Below the pieces are notes generated by a model, which did not search any database, was not told where the DNA came from, and saw nothing but the letters and a program-made list of their open reading frames with translations. From Dorea longicatena (GTDB lineage Bacteria > Bacillota > Clostridia > Lachnospirales > Lachnospiraceae), in NCBI RefSeq assembly GCF_025150085.1, contig NZ_CP102280.1, forward strand, positions 387,001 through 451,000: DNA of 64,000 nucleotides, written 5' to 3'. Shown here piece after piece: positions 10,466 through 19,930 of the stretch (the stretch's first letter is position 1; each line of letters starts with the position of its first letter). The position numbers and the translations under genes were made by a program.

Positions 10466-10843
10466 ATGGAAACAGTAACAACAAGAGAACTGACATGTAT
10501 CGGCTGTCCGATGGGCTGCCCTCTGACCGTGACAATGGAAGCCGGTGAAGTGATCAGTGTAACAGGAAATACCTGTAAACGTGGAGACATCTATGCAAGA
10601 AAAGAAGTAACCAATCCGACCAGAATTGTGACTTCGACGGTAAGAGTAACCGGAGGAGATGCAGATATGGTATCGGTGAAGACAAAAGAAGATATTCCGA
10701 AAGGGAAAATCTTTGAGTGCGTAAAAGCATTGAAGACAGTAGAAGTACCGGCACCGGTGCATATCGGAGATGTATTACTGGAAGATGTCGCAGGTACGGG
10801 TGTGGATATTGTTGCAACGAAGAATGTTGGAACAAAGAGTTAG
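10466..10843 (+). CDS. DUF1667 iron-sulfur protein
   Basis: Small 125-residue protein with the cysteine pattern CIGCPMGCPLTV (residues 12-23) and a further Cys in GNTCKRGD (about 38), the typical DUF1667 set. Residues 70-125 (KGKIFECVKALKTVEVPAP) form the conserved C-terminal half. It is the last gene of the glycerol-3-phosphate dehydrogenase-like trio, 3 bp after its neighbour. A role as an electron-transfer or assembly subunit is inferred from the constant linkage. Confidence 0.85.
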   Translation: METVTTRELTCIGCPMGCPLTVTMEAGEVISVTGNTCKRGDIYARKEVTNPTRIVTSTVRVTGGDADMVSVKTKEDIPKGKIFECVKALKTVEVPAPVHIGDVLLEDVAGTGVDIVATKNVGTKS

Positions 10844-10970
10844 TTATTAAAAGAGTTAGTTATTAGAAAGCTGGCGCAGAGACATTGCCAGTAGAAAGTT
10901 TTATGGTTATAATTCTATCTGTGAGAAAAATGAAATGGATCAGATATATAAAGGAACCGAGGAAGATAGA

Positions 10971-12020
10971 ATGGAACCATACTACTATAGTAAAATGAAC
11001 AAAGTACAGCAGGCAGCCTATCATGCCATCAGGCAGGGCTTGCTTGAAATCTCAGATTCAATACAGATACCGGGAATGGAGGCGGAGGAACTCTATAACG
11101 TGTTCTTCCGCCTGCGCCTGGATCATCCGGAAATCTTCTGGGCAACTGGATATAAGTACAAATATTATTCAGATTCGCCTAATTTCATATTCATCCCGGA
11201 ATATTTATTTGATAAAAACAAAATAAAAGAACACCAGAAAGCACTGAAATCCAGAGTAGAAAAGCTCATAAGACCGGTGAAAGACAAATCCGAATGGGAA
11301 AAGGAAAAGTATGTACATGATTTTATCTGTGAAAATGTGCATTACGATAAATTAAAAAAGCCATATTCCCATGAGATCATCGGACCGCTTGGACAGGGTG
11401 TCGGCGTCTGTGAGGGAATTGCAAAATCTGTGAAAGTACTGTGCGATGCGCTCGGAATCTGGTGTATGATCGCAGTGTGCGGGAATAATCCGGAGAAAGG
11501 AATCAAATACCGTCATACCTGGAATATCGTAAAAATCGGTGGAAAATATTATCATCTGGATGCGACGTTTGACAATACTCTTGGGAACGGGGAGAAGATG
11601 AGTGACAGGCAGGCTTCAAAAGAGATCCGGTACGACTATTTCAACCTGAATGATAAAAGCATATTCAGAGACCATGAGCCGCTTATTGCTCCGGCACCAA
11701 AGTGTGAAGATGGCGAGCATTTTTATTATAAAGAAAAGAAACTGTCATTTACAAAGACAGAGGATGTATATAAAAGAGCACTGCAGACAGCGAAAAAGGG
11801 AAGAGTGTTTACATTCCACTGGCGCGGCGGTTATCTGACGAAAGCTGTTCTGGATGAACTTTTGGATCTGATCCAGAAAGCAGGAAAAGAGAAACAGAAG
11901 AATGCAAGAATCAGTCTGAACTGGCCGCAGGCGGTGATTCGTTTTGATTATGTAGAGGATCATGGTGAGGCAGAACCGGAAGTTGTGGTTGAAGAGGCGA
12001 ATGAAGGAGAGAAAGAATAG
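10971..12020 (+). CDS. Transglutaminase-like domain protein
   Basis: Cytoplasmic protein of about 349 residues with no signal peptide. The papain-like core is clear: Cys in GQGVGVCEGIAKSVKVLCDA, His in KYRHTWNIVKIGGKYYHLD and Asp of YYHLDATFDNT. This triad is found in transglutaminase-like cysteine peptidases. ATG 10971 has GAGG 8-9 bp upstream and is preferred to ATG 10935. The C-terminal 90 residues are a separate unassigned part ending in an acidic tail. Role unknown. Confidence 0.75.
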   Translation: MEPYYYSKMNKVQQAAYHAIRQGLLEISDSIQIPGMEAEELYNVFFRLRLDHPEIFWATGYKYKYYSDSPNFIFIPEYLFDKNKIKEHQKALKSRVEKLIRPVKDKSEWEKEKYVHDFICENVHYDKLKKPYSHEIIGPLGQGVGVCEGIAKSVKVLCDALGIWCMIAVCGNNPEKGIKYRHTWNIVKIGGKYYHLDATFDNTLGNGEKMSDRQASKEIRYDYFNLNDKSIFRDHEPLIAPAPKCEDGEHFYYKEKKLSFTKTEDVYKRALQTAKKGRVFTFHWRGGYLTKAVLDELLDLIQKAGKEKQKNARISLNWPQAVIRFDYVEDHGEAEPEVVVEEANEGEKE

Positions 12021-12037
12021 TATTTGATATTAAAAAT

Positions 12038-12194
12038 GGGCATCCACACCGGATGCCCGAAAGGAAAAAAGTTATGAAAAAGAAAAATGATATATATAAA
12101 CTCGGTTGTTGTTTTTAGTGAATAACCGAAGGATTTTTTAGGCGAAGTCAGATCAGATAAAAGATGATTCATATTTCTGATACCTGAGTGACTT
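12038..12194 (+). other. Intergenic structured region with three hairpins
   Basis: First hairpin GGGCATCC/GGATGCCC (12038-12058, perfect 8 bp) is followed by the box AGGAAAAAAGTTATGAAAAAG (about 12062-12082) that recurs after hairpins at 21331 and 29251. A second pairing CGGTT/AACCG spans about 12101-12128, and a third, GAAGTCA/TGACTTC with inner ATCAG/CTGAT, spans 12144-12194. The remaining gap to 12312 holds nothing more that I can name. Confidence 0.5.
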
Positions 12195-12312
12195 CTTTGT
12201 TGTTGATGATTATATCATACATGGTAAATGTTTCTAATTTGTGTTATAGGCCTAAAGAAAATATGAAAAATCTTAAGATAATCTGTAGGAAATCTAAAAA
12301 TGGAGAAAGACG

Positions 12313-13548
12313 ATGAAGAAAACCAGAAAATACATTTCTGTCTGCCTGTGTGTGGTAATGTTTGCCAGCATGTGTCTGTGTGTAGGCTGTCAGAAAAAGG
12401 CGGAAACAATAGAAAAAAAGAAAAAACAGATAGAACTGTGGCACTACTGGGATATTCCGGGTAACCAGCAGCATCTGGAAGAACTGGTAGATCAATTTAA
12501 TCAGTCACAGGATGAAATAGAGGTTAAAGTGTCTTATATACCGGATGAAGACTTTAAGAAACAGCTGGCACTGTCCATGGCGGAAGAAAAGATGCCGGAT
12601 ATTGCACTGGTAGATTCCTCTGATTTTCAATTCCTTCATCAGATGAAACCATTTGCAGATCTGACGGATGAGATCCCGGAATTACGGGAGTATTCAGAAA
12701 AAGCGCTGGCACCATGTTCCGTGAATGGCAGAATCTATGGTCAGCCGTTTGGAGTGAACTGTACGGCAATGTTCTATAATAAGAAGATTCTGGAGAAAGC
12801 AGGATGCAAGGTTCCGGAGAATTGGGAAGAATTCAAAGAGGTTGCGGAGAAGGTCAGTGATAAAACGATAAAAGGCTTCGCGATCACGGCACTGCAGACA
12901 GAGGAAAGTATGTATGAGTTTCTTCCGATTCTGTGGTCCATGGGTGGAGATATCCATAGCATCAATACAGCAACCGGGCAGCAGGCATTTTTATTCTTAA
13001 AAGAGATGGAGCAGGAAGGAAGCTTAAGTCTGCAGAGTATTTCCCTTACGATGGGAGATCTGACGAATCAGTTTATAAAGGGAAAGATCGCAATGATGTT
13101 CAATTCCTCTATGGCAATCGACAGTATCCGTGAAGGCAATCCGGATCTTGAATTTGGTGTTGCGGCGATTCCATGCGGGAATCCACAGGTTACGGTGGCC
13201 GGAGGAGAGATTCTGGCGGTGGCAGATAATGAAAATAAGGAATATGCGATTCAGTTTTTGAAATTTCTTGCAGACAAAAAGCGGATGAAAGAGTACATAG
13301 ATGAGTTCGGATTTCTTGCACCAAGGCAGGAGATTATGCAGCAACAGTTTGAAAATGATAAGGAAAAAGGGACATTTATAGATCTGTATCAGAATGCCAG
13401 GACAAGAGAGATCAGCAGAAACTGGCCGCAGATCTCACTGACACTTTCGGATACCTTAAGAGAAATCCTGGTAAATGAAAACGATTCACAGACTATACTG
13501 GACAAAAGTGCAGAAAAGATAGAGAGTATTGGAGCAGAAAACAGATGA
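12313..13548 (+). CDS. Extracellular solute-binding lipoprotein (family 1), linked to sensor kinase
   Basis: Sugar-type binding protein of 411 residues. Signal peptide with lipobox CLCVGC (about residues 21-26), then a KKAETIEKKKK linker, then a maltose-binding-like fold (IELWHYWDIPGNQQHLEELV; YGQPFGVNCTAMFYNKKILE; NWEEFKEVAEKV). No ABC permease gene is adjacent. Instead it overlaps the sensor kinase by 4 bp (ATGA), so it may work as a ligand-sensing partner of the kinase, as in other SBP-YesM-YesN trios. Ligand is unknown; the GPH symporter downstream suggests a glycoside or sugar. Confidence 0.88.
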   Translation: MKKTRKYISVCLCVVMFASMCLCVGCQKKAETIEKKKKQIELWHYWDIPGNQQHLEELVDQFNQSQDEIEVKVSYIPDEDFKKQLALSMAEEKMPDIALVDSSDFQFLHQMKPFADLTDEIPELREYSEKALAPCSVNGRIYGQPFGVNCTAMFYNKKILEKAGCKVPENWEEFKEVAEKVSDKTIKGFAITALQTEESMYEFLPILWSMGGDIHSINTATGQQAFLFLKEMEQEGSLSLQSISLTMGDLTNQFIKGKIAMMFNSSMAIDSIREGNPDLEFGVAAIPCGNPQVTVAGGEILAVADNENKEYAIQFLKFLADKKRMKEYIDEFGFLAPRQEIMQQQFENDKEKGTFIDLYQNARTREISRNWPQISLTLSDTLREILVNENDSQTILDKSAEKIESIGAENR

Positions 13549-15242
13549 AAAAGAGAAAGAAAAATCTCCGGCAGATATTAATACCGGCATTTATCATTAC
13601 GGCATGTATTCCGCTTGCTATTTTTGCACTGATATCGCAGGAGAGATTAAAGACAAGTACATTAGAGAATATGAACAATCAGGCAGAGGCTGACCTGCAG
13701 AAAGCAAATCAGAGCCTGAATATGACGCTGGATAAATACGAAACGTTACTTTATGCTATTACAACAGATGAAGAATTTCTGAGCTTTGTAGTAAATGCAA
13801 ATGATTCGGAAGAAATTCCGGAAGCGGATGCATATAATATGAGAAGAGATTTTTCCCATATCTGTAATAGAAATGAAGGAGTTGACGGAATCCAGCTTGT
13901 GCTTTCAGACAAGAGGCGGATATTTTACGACCGACTGTCGTCATCTTCGGTGAATAGTACATGGATGGAAAAGGTAAAAATTCCGGATGAGACAAAGCTG
14001 CTGTCCTATGATGTTGATAAAGATACGGACAATCCTGAGCGTATGTTTCATATCGGGAGAAAGGTGGTTAATTACTGGGATATCAGTGAGGATCTAGGAT
14101 ATGTAATCCTGTCTGTCAATCTGGATGAACTGGAATCGGTATTAAGCGCAGGAAAAGGGTCCAGAGTATATCTTGTGAAAGACGGAGTGATCGTAGGGGC
14201 AGAAGATACAAAGATGCTTGGCCGGCAAGAGAAGGCTTTGGATAGTGCAAAGGTTAATCAGAAGGCAATCAAAAATGCCAGAAGCGGCTGGTCGATCCTC
14301 TTATGTCAGTCGATCCGTGAATATCAGAAAGCAATTGAAGAACAGGTGATATTCTGGATCATGGTAGCGCTTGCTGTTCTGCTGATCTTTGTCCTTCTGA
14401 TCTATCGTGTTACCAAACCGGTCATGATATCGGTAAATGACATTGTGGATGCAATGAAAAATCTCGAAAAAGATAATTTCCGGGAAAAGCTTGAAGTCAA
14501 AGAAAAAGACAGTACAGAGATTCAGGAAATATCTGAAGGATTTAATGAAATGTCGGAACGTATCCACAATTTGATCGGACAGGTAAAAGAATCGGCAATG
14601 GAGCAGAAGAATGCAGAAATCTCTGCATTAGAGGCTCAGATCGATCCACATTTCCTTTATAATATTCTGGATACGATCAACTGGAAAGCAATTGAGAATG
14701 AACAATATGAGATCAGCGAGATGTTGGTGGCACTTGCGGACATCCTGCGCTATGCGATCAATGATGCCGGTGAATTTACCACAATTGATGCGGAAAAAGG
14801 ATGGCTGGAAAAATACATCCTTCTCCAGCAGGAAAAACTGGGGGAAGAGATTGAACTGGAATTTAAAATTCAAGATTCGTACGGGAAATGCAAGATTCAC
14901 AAGATGCTGCTGCAGCCATTTGTGGAGAATGCGATCAAATATAGTTTCCGTGGTTATGAAGGAGCACATCGTCTGACGATCGAGGTATCCAAAGCGGAAG
15001 AACAGATGCATATTATTATCGCAAACAACGGCCGGCATATAGAAGAAGATCAGTTGAAAGACCTGAATATGGGAAAAGAGATCAAGAATCATTTTGGAAT
15101 CTCGAATGTAAGAAAACGTCTGAAACTTTATTACGGAGAAGATGCAGTGATTTATTTTGAAAATGTATCTCCAAGTGGAGTGAAAGTACATTTGTTTGTG
15201 CCATTGCAGGAGGAACAAAAAGATGAAGATAGCAGTTATTGA
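13545..15242 (+). CDS. YesM-type sensor histidine kinase
   Basis: Membrane sensor of 565 residues. TM1 is at about 11-30 (ILIPAFIITACIPLAIFAL), a large extracellular domain follows, TM2 is at about 265-290 (IMVALAVLLIFVLLIYRV), then HAMP (to about 345). The phospho-acceptor His lies in EAQIDPHFLYNILDTINW (His_kinase family) and the ATPase N-box in LLQPFVENAIKYSF. It shares 4 bp with the upstream binding protein and 20 bp with the response regulator, so all three are co-translated. Confidence 0.93.
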   Translation: MKKRKKNLRQILIPAFIITACIPLAIFALISQERLKTSTLENMNNQAEADLQKANQSLNMTLDKYETLLYAITTDEEFLSFVVNANDSEEIPEADAYNMRRDFSHICNRNEGVDGIQLVLSDKRRIFYDRLSSSSVNSTWMEKVKIPDETKLLSYDVDKDTDNPERMFHIGRKVVNYWDISEDLGYVILSVNLDELESVLSAGKGSRVYLVKDGVIVGAEDTKMLGRQEKALDSAKVNQKAIKNARSGWSILLCQSIREYQKAIEEQVIFWIMVALAVLLIFVLLIYRVTKPVMISVNDIVDAMKNLEKDNFREKLEVKEKDSTEIQEISEGFNEMSERIHNLIGQVKESAMEQKNAEISALEAQIDPHFLYNILDTINWKAIENEQYEISEMLVALADILRYAINDAGEFTTIDAEKGWLEKYILLQQEKLGEEIELEFKIQDSYGKCKIHKMLLQPFVENAIKYSFRGYEGAHRLTIEVSKAEEQMHIIIANNGRHIEEDQLKDLNMGKEIKNHFGISNVRKRLKLYYGEDAVIYFENVSPSGVKVHLFVPLQEEQKDEDSSY

Positions 15243-16749
15243 AGATGAAAAACCGATCAGAGAAGGACTTGTACATATTTTAAATAAGATAAGTCCGGAA
15301 TATCAGGTCGTAGGCAGTGCGAAGAATGGAGCAGAAGGACTGATACTTCTGGAAGAGGAAATGCCGGATCTGATCATGTTGGATATCCAGATGCCGGATA
15401 TGGATGGATTGCAGATGCTGAAAGAAGCACGGGCAAGAGGAATCTATACAAAAGTGATTATTCTTACAGCTTACTCGGATTTCAGCTATGCGAAAAAAGC
15501 AATCGAACTGGGAATTGAAAATTATCTGCTAAAACCGGTGAATCTGACAGAACTAAAGAAAACGCTGGAAAAAATTAAAGAAGAGTTATTTGTAGAACAG
15601 AGGGGAAAGAATTCTCTTTCATTGGAAAAGATTCTGAAGGATATCCTGGATGGTGAATATGAGAAGAATGAAAGGCTGGACGCTGTGCTGGCAGATAATT
15701 ATGGAATCATTCAGGGACACAGCCTGTATTGTATGTACATTTTCCTTGGAAAATATTATGAAAGTGAGAAGAAAGAAGTCGGATTATTTCTGGAGGAATT
15801 GAAAGAACACAATCCGGAACGGAAACTGTGCTGGCTGCCTCGTGAAAAACAACAGGCTGCATTGGTCTGCTTTTATGGTGAGGAAGATGTCAGTAAATTA
15901 TTGAAATACGTAAAACATTCGGTAGTACCGGCATGTTCCGTAAGACTACATGACCGTGGCGTATTTACATGGAAGGAATGTAAGGGACTTAACAGACTGA
16001 CTGAGACAGAGCTGGAATTAGAAAAGGCATGTGGCTGGCATCTGATACTCGGAGACAGGGTATTGATTGAATGCGAGAAAATTCTACAGATGAGAACGTA
16101 TCAGTTCATTTATCCGGCAGAGCTGGAAAACAGGGCCAGAAGTGCAGTAATACATATGAATGCAGAAGAATTTACCGGTTGTTTTCAGAAATTCATGAAA
16201 TATGGACGCATAGAAGTACACAGTCCACAGGAACTCAGAGAAGTGTGTATCCGTTTCGCATATGCGATAATCAATACAGCCAAGGAGTGTGGCACATTGC
16301 GGGATGAGGAATTGATGGTTCAGAGAGTGTTAAAGACAATCTTAGGTGCAGTTTCCTGGGAGGAGATAGAAGCAGTCATGATGGAATTATTCTCCAGGAT
16401 CGAGATAAGTCAGATCAACCAGACATCTTCTGAATATCTGGTACAAAAAGCACTGACAATTATGAAAGAATGTTATAGTGACGGGATTACTTTGGAAGAA
16501 ACAGCCAGAAGACTTCATGTTACAGAGCAATATCTGGGAACACAATTAAAGAAAGAAACGGGGACTTCCTTTACGGAGACGGTACGAAAATTTAAAATCA
16601 TGCATGTGAAAGAATTACTTCTGGATACAGATCTGAAATTAAATCAGATAGCTGCAATGACTGGATTTTCCAATCCAAAGTATATGAGTAAAGTATTTAA
16701 ACAGGAAGAAGGGATGCTTCCAAATGAATACAGGCGGATTAATGCATAA
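15223..16749 (+). CDS. YesN/AraC-family response regulator
   Basis: Cytoplasmic regulator of 508 residues. Receiver domain at 1-120 with acidic pocket EDE, phospho-Asp54 in IMLDIQMPDMDG, and Lys in YLLKPVNLTE. A long middle region (about 120-400) is YesN-type linker. The last ~100 residues are two AraC helix-turn-helix units (ITLEETARRLHVTEQYLGTQ and LNQIAAMTGFSNPKYMSKVF). Start 15223 has AGGAGG at 15209-15214, better than 15196. It probably activates the symporter gene that begins about 100 bp downstream; a paired site is visible there. Confidence 0.92.
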   Translation: MKIAVIEDEKPIREGLVHILNKISPEYQVVGSAKNGAEGLILLEEEMPDLIMLDIQMPDMDGLQMLKEARARGIYTKVIILTAYSDFSYAKKAIELGIENYLLKPVNLTELKKTLEKIKEELFVEQRGKNSLSLEKILKDILDGEYEKNERLDAVLADNYGIIQGHSLYCMYIFLGKYYESEKKEVGLFLEELKEHNPERKLCWLPREKQQAALVCFYGEEDVSKLLKYVKHSVVPACSVRLHDRGVFTWKECKGLNRLTETELELEKACGWHLILGDRVLIECEKILQMRTYQFIYPAELENRARSAVIHMNAEEFTGCFQKFMKYGRIEVHSPQELREVCIRFAYAIINTAKECGTLRDEELMVQRVLKTILGAVSWEEIEAVMMELFSRIEISQINQTSSEYLVQKALTIMKECYSDGITLEETARRLHVTEQYLGTQLKKETGTSFTETVRKFKIMHVKELLLDTDLKLNQIAAMTGFSNPKYMSKVFKQEEGMLPNEYRRINA

Positions 16750-16760
16750 CAGTTTATAAA

Positions 16761-16814
16761 ATTACTCCTTTCCGAAAAAATTGCTCCTTTTTAAAATTTG
16801 GATTCTGATATAGT
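16761..16814 (+). promoter_or_regulatory. Predicted regulator half-sites and promoter of the GPH symporter gene
   Basis: Two direct repeats, ATTACTCCTTT (16761-16771) and ATTGCTCCTTT (16780-16790), are 19 bp apart on the same face of the helix. A TATAGT -10 lies at 16809-16814 with no good -35, and the second repeat occupies the -35 place. This is the layout expected for AraC/YesN activation. Confidence 0.55.
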
Positions 16815-16845
16815 GGGTTCAGAACAAAAAAGAGGAGGAATTAAG

Positions 16846-18288
16846 ATGGAAGCGGTTGATAAAATATCCGTCGGAGTGAGTAAAGAAAAAGCCGGACAGA
16901 ATACACAGGAAGCCATCACAGAGAATGCGGATGGAATGAAAGTATCTCTGGGAGAGAAAATCTGTTATGGAGTAGGTGATATCGGAGCAAATCTGGTATG
17001 GACAACGGTAGCCTCTTTCCTGACGATATATTGTACTGATGTGGCAGGTATTGCTGCAGGAGTAGTAGGAACACTGATGCTGATCGCCAGATTATTCGAT
17101 GGCGTATCGGATCTTTTTATGGGAATCATTATAGATAAGACGAACACCAGATGGGGAAAAGCCCGTCCGTGGGTACTCTGGAGTGCGCCACCGCTGGTCA
17201 TCAGCCTGATCATGATCTTTACAGTACCGGACCTTGGTGCAAATGGAAAAGCAATTTACCTGTTACTTGTATACATATTCCTTGCAGCGGTATGCTTTAC
17301 AGCATCTAACCTTTCTTATAATACAATGCTTTCACTGGTAACCACAGAGCAGCACGACAGAAATGTCATGAACACGATCCGTTTTGAATTTACCATGATC
17401 GCACAGCTTGTGATTAACGTGATCACGATTCCACTGGTACATTTCCTTGGAAACGGACAGCGTGGCTGGACATGCATGAGTATCGTGTATGCAATCGTAG
17501 CACTTGGAATGTTCATCACAACATTTGCCGGAACAAAAGAAAGATACAAACCAATCAAAAAAGAAACAACAGCGAAGAAGAAGACACATCCGCTGAAAAC
17601 AATTAAGATCCTTTGCAGAAATAAATACTTTATCCTGATCACACTTGCATTTGCAGTGATCTATACATCGCTTGGATTAACCGGAGGATCCAGAATCTAC
17701 TATGCAAAATACGTATTAGGGGATGAGATGCTGAACAGTACAATGACCATGTTCAACTATATCCCGACCATCCTTACGATTATGTTGATCCCGGTATTTA
17801 CAAAAAGATTCGGAAAGATCAAAGCACTGTTTGTAGGATTCTTATTCTACGCAGCAGGACTGGTGCTTGAAATCGCAGGACCTGTTAATCTTCCAATGAT
17901 TTACACTGGTCTGGTGTTACAGGGAATCGGACATGCGGCATTGTATTCATGCCTGTTCGCAATTGTCGGAGATGTCGTAGATTACAGTGAATGGAAAGAC
18001 GGAATCCGTGAAGAAGGAATTACTTATAGTGTGACAAGCTTCGGACAGAAGATCGGAACCGGACTTGGAACAGCAGCACTTGGATGGATCCTGGCAGCCG
18101 GACATTATGACGGAACAGCAGCCGTTCAGTCAGCAAGTGCAATCTTCGCAATCAAAGGACTGTTCCTGTATCTGCCACTGGTGATTACAGTGATCGTTCT
18201 TATCATCTGGTACTTATTCATGGGAATTGATAAGATCTATCCGACAGTCAGAAAAGAACTGGATGAGCGTAGAGAAAAGGCTGAGTAA
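16846..18288 (+). CDS. GPH-family glycoside/sugar:cation symporter
   Basis: Twelve-helix MFS-like transporter of 480 residues in the melibiose/xyloside family. The family blocks LGEKICYGVGDIGANLVWT, RLFDGVSDLFMGIIIDKT with RWGKARPWVLW, and GDVVDYSEWKDGIREEGITY are all present and in order. ATG 16846 has AGGAGG upstream, so a TTG 48 bp earlier is unlikely. Likely regulated by the YesM/YesN pair upstream. A truncated relative lies at about 56298-56659. Confidence 0.92.
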   Translation: MEAVDKISVGVSKEKAGQNTQEAITENADGMKVSLGEKICYGVGDIGANLVWTTVASFLTIYCTDVAGIAAGVVGTLMLIARLFDGVSDLFMGIIIDKTNTRWGKARPWVLWSAPPLVISLIMIFTVPDLGANGKAIYLLLVYIFLAAVCFTASNLSYNTMLSLVTTEQHDRNVMNTIRFEFTMIAQLVINVITIPLVHFLGNGQRGWTCMSIVYAIVALGMFITTFAGTKERYKPIKKETTAKKKTHPLKTIKILCRNKYFILITLAFAVIYTSLGLTGGSRIYYAKYVLGDEMLNSTMTMFNYIPTILTIMLIPVFTKRFGKIKALFVGFLFYAAGLVLEIAGPVNLPMIYTGLVLQGIGHAALYSCLFAIVGDVVDYSEWKDGIREEGITYSVTSFGQKIGTGLGTAALGWILAAGHYDGTAAVQSASAIFAIKGLFLYLPLVITVIVLIIWYLFMGIDKIYPTVRKELDERREKAE

Positions 18289-18360
18289 GAAAAAGCTGAG
18301 CAAGAGAAAGCCGAGTCAGAAAATATAGAATAGAAAATGTGAACTTGAATGGTAATTAGG

Positions 18361-18397
18361 AATAAGCCGGAAGATGTAATGTCTTCCGGCTTATTTT
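18361..18397 (+). terminator. Terminator after the GPH symporter gene
   Basis: AATAAGCCGGAAGA and TCTTCCGGCTTATT form a perfect 14 bp stem with a short loop, then T-rich sequence. Confidence 0.85.
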
Positions 18398-18462
18398 AAT
18401 CGCCATGCGTTCGGAAGAAGCTGCCTGTGGCAGGTTCTGTAGATACAGAAAACTTTGGCACA

Positions 18463-18493
18463 TAAAAAGGCAGGAAACGAAGTCCTGCCTTTA
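18463..18493 (-). terminator. Terminator of the M24 peptidase gene
   Basis: AAGGCAGGA and TCCTGCCTT flank a 7 nt loop; on the minus strand a T-run follows, directly after the peptidase stop codon. It could also work on the plus strand. Confidence 0.8.
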
Positions 18494-18517
18494 AAAAATA
18501 ATATGTAAGATTTAAAA

Positions 18518-19591
18518 TTAACCAACAATGCGGTATTTCTTATCTACAGCATTCAGAAGTTCATGTCCGTCTTCTGTTACGAGAACAAGGTCCTCAACAC
18601 GAACACCGTATTTGCCTTCGATGTAGATACCAGGCTCGATAGAGAAGATCATACCAGGTTCAGCCACATTCTTGTTGATCGGGCTTACATCACCATATTC
18701 GTGGTCTTCCTGTCCGATGAAGTGTCCAAGACGGATTCTCCAGTACTCACTGTATCCAGCTTCGTCAATCAGATCTCTTGCCTGAGCGTCGATATCGCAG
18801 AAACGCATACCAGGTTTGATAACAGCTTCTGCTTTCTCAACTGCTGTACGAACCAGATCGTGGATAGCAGCCTGCTCATCATCTACGCTCTTGCAGTAGA
18901 ATGTTCTTGTCATGTCTGAGCAGTAACCTTTCCATACACAACCCATATCGATCAGGACACATTCTCCGGCTTTCAGAGTTCTTGTCTCACTTGGTGTATG
19001 GTGCTGGTCAGCAGCGTTAGGTCCGAAGCATACGATTGTATCAAAGCTTACTCCGCTAGCTCCCTCTTTCAGGTACTCAGCGTCGATGAAGTCAGCAACT
19101 TCTTTCTCTGTCATACCTTCTTTGATGAAATTAGCAACTCTTTCCATAACCGTATCATTGATCACAGATGCATGTTTCATGATCTCGATCTCCTCAGCGT
19201 TTTTAACAGCACGAACACCGTCTACGCAGTCAGATCCCCATACAGTCTTCATCTCAGGGCAGCGCTCCTGAAGTGGAATGAGGAAACGTGCAGGCCATGT
19301 CTTGTCAATACCAAGAGTGCTCTTTGTATCGATGTGCTCCATCAGAACACCGATCTGGTCATCCATGTCACTGAACCATACTTCTTCGAATCCTGTATTT
19401 GATACATAATACAGATAGTTCAGGAATAATGTATGCTTTCCACTTGTTCTAAGTAACAGGGCATATAATCTTTCCCCAGGATTTACCATGATTCCTGTTA
19501 AAAAGCGGATGCTCAGTGGATCAGATACCAGTAACTGATCAATTCCTTTCTCTTTCATTTTTTCCAATACGCGGCTAATTCTTTCGTCCAT
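18518..19591 (-). CDS. M24-family metallopeptidase (Xaa-Pro peptidase type)
   Basis: Predicted cytoplasmic aminopeptidase or prolidase of 357 residues. The N-terminal creatinase-like domain spans 1-125 and the pita-bread catalytic domain 130-357. Metal ligands are visible: Asp in CVLIDMGCVWKGYCSDMTRT (two Asp), His in RLGHFIGQEDHEYG, Glu in GMIFSIEPGIYI and Glu in GVRVEDLVLVTEDG. AAGGAGC precedes the start at 19591. It is transcribed alone, divergent from the symporter gene at 19931. Confidence 0.9.
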   Translation of the reverse strand: MDERISRVLEKMKEKGIDQLLVSDPLSIRFLTGIMVNPGERLYALLLRTSGKHTLFLNYLYYVSNTGFEEVWFSDMDDQIGVLMEHIDTKSTLGIDKTWPARFLIPLQERCPEMKTVWGSDCVDGVRAVKNAEEIEIMKHASVINDTVMERVANFIKEGMTEKEVADFIDAEYLKEGASGVSFDTIVCFGPNAADQHHTPSETRTLKAGECVLIDMGCVWKGYCSDMTRTFYCKSVDDEQAAIHDLVRTAVEKAEAVIKPGMRFCDIDAQARDLIDEAGYSEYWRIRLGHFIGQEDHEYGDVSPINKNVAEPGMIFSIEPGIYIEGKYGVRVEDLVLVTEDGHELLNAVDKKYRIVG

Positions 19592-19734
19592 TGTTAAAAT
19601 GCTCCTTCCTGTGCGTTTTGTTAAAAATCCTATTTAAGATAATAACATGAATTGGCTAAAATGACTAGAATTTTAGTGAATTTAAAGGATTAATTTTTGA
19701 AATGTTCTGACAACAATTTCTAATGTTTATCATA

Positions 19735-19813
19735 TTGACTTTAATAGAACAATGTGATAATATATTAAAGATAATGAATGGGCATTACACAGTATGGTAA
19801 TGCCCATTTTTTT
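19735..19813 (+). promoter_or_regulatory. Promoter followed at once by a terminator-like hairpin, upstream of the symporter gene
   Basis: TTGACT at 19735-19740 and TGTGATAAT (extended -10) ending at 19761 predict a start near 19768. A perfect 11 bp stem, ATGGGCATTAC/GTAATGCCCAT (19778-19788 and 19797-19807), with seven T begins about 10 nt later. The rest of the 19592-19930 gap holds no gene. The hairpin may attenuate the symporter gene. Confidence 0.6.
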
Positions 19814-19930
19814 ATTGCTATGCATTCGTAAGGAGCATGTTGATAGCAAGGTTTATAAATACGAAGGTATACGTATAAGAGTAATTTTTTGAGAATGCTC
19901 TTGTAAAAAGAGAGGAAGAGGGTAGGAAAT

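Noticed and set aside
10145..10762. 205-residue minus-strand frame opposite the glycerol-3-phosphate dehydrogenase genes
   Set aside because: Antisense shadow of two clear genes; composition rich in Cys, His and Tyr typical of reverse frames.
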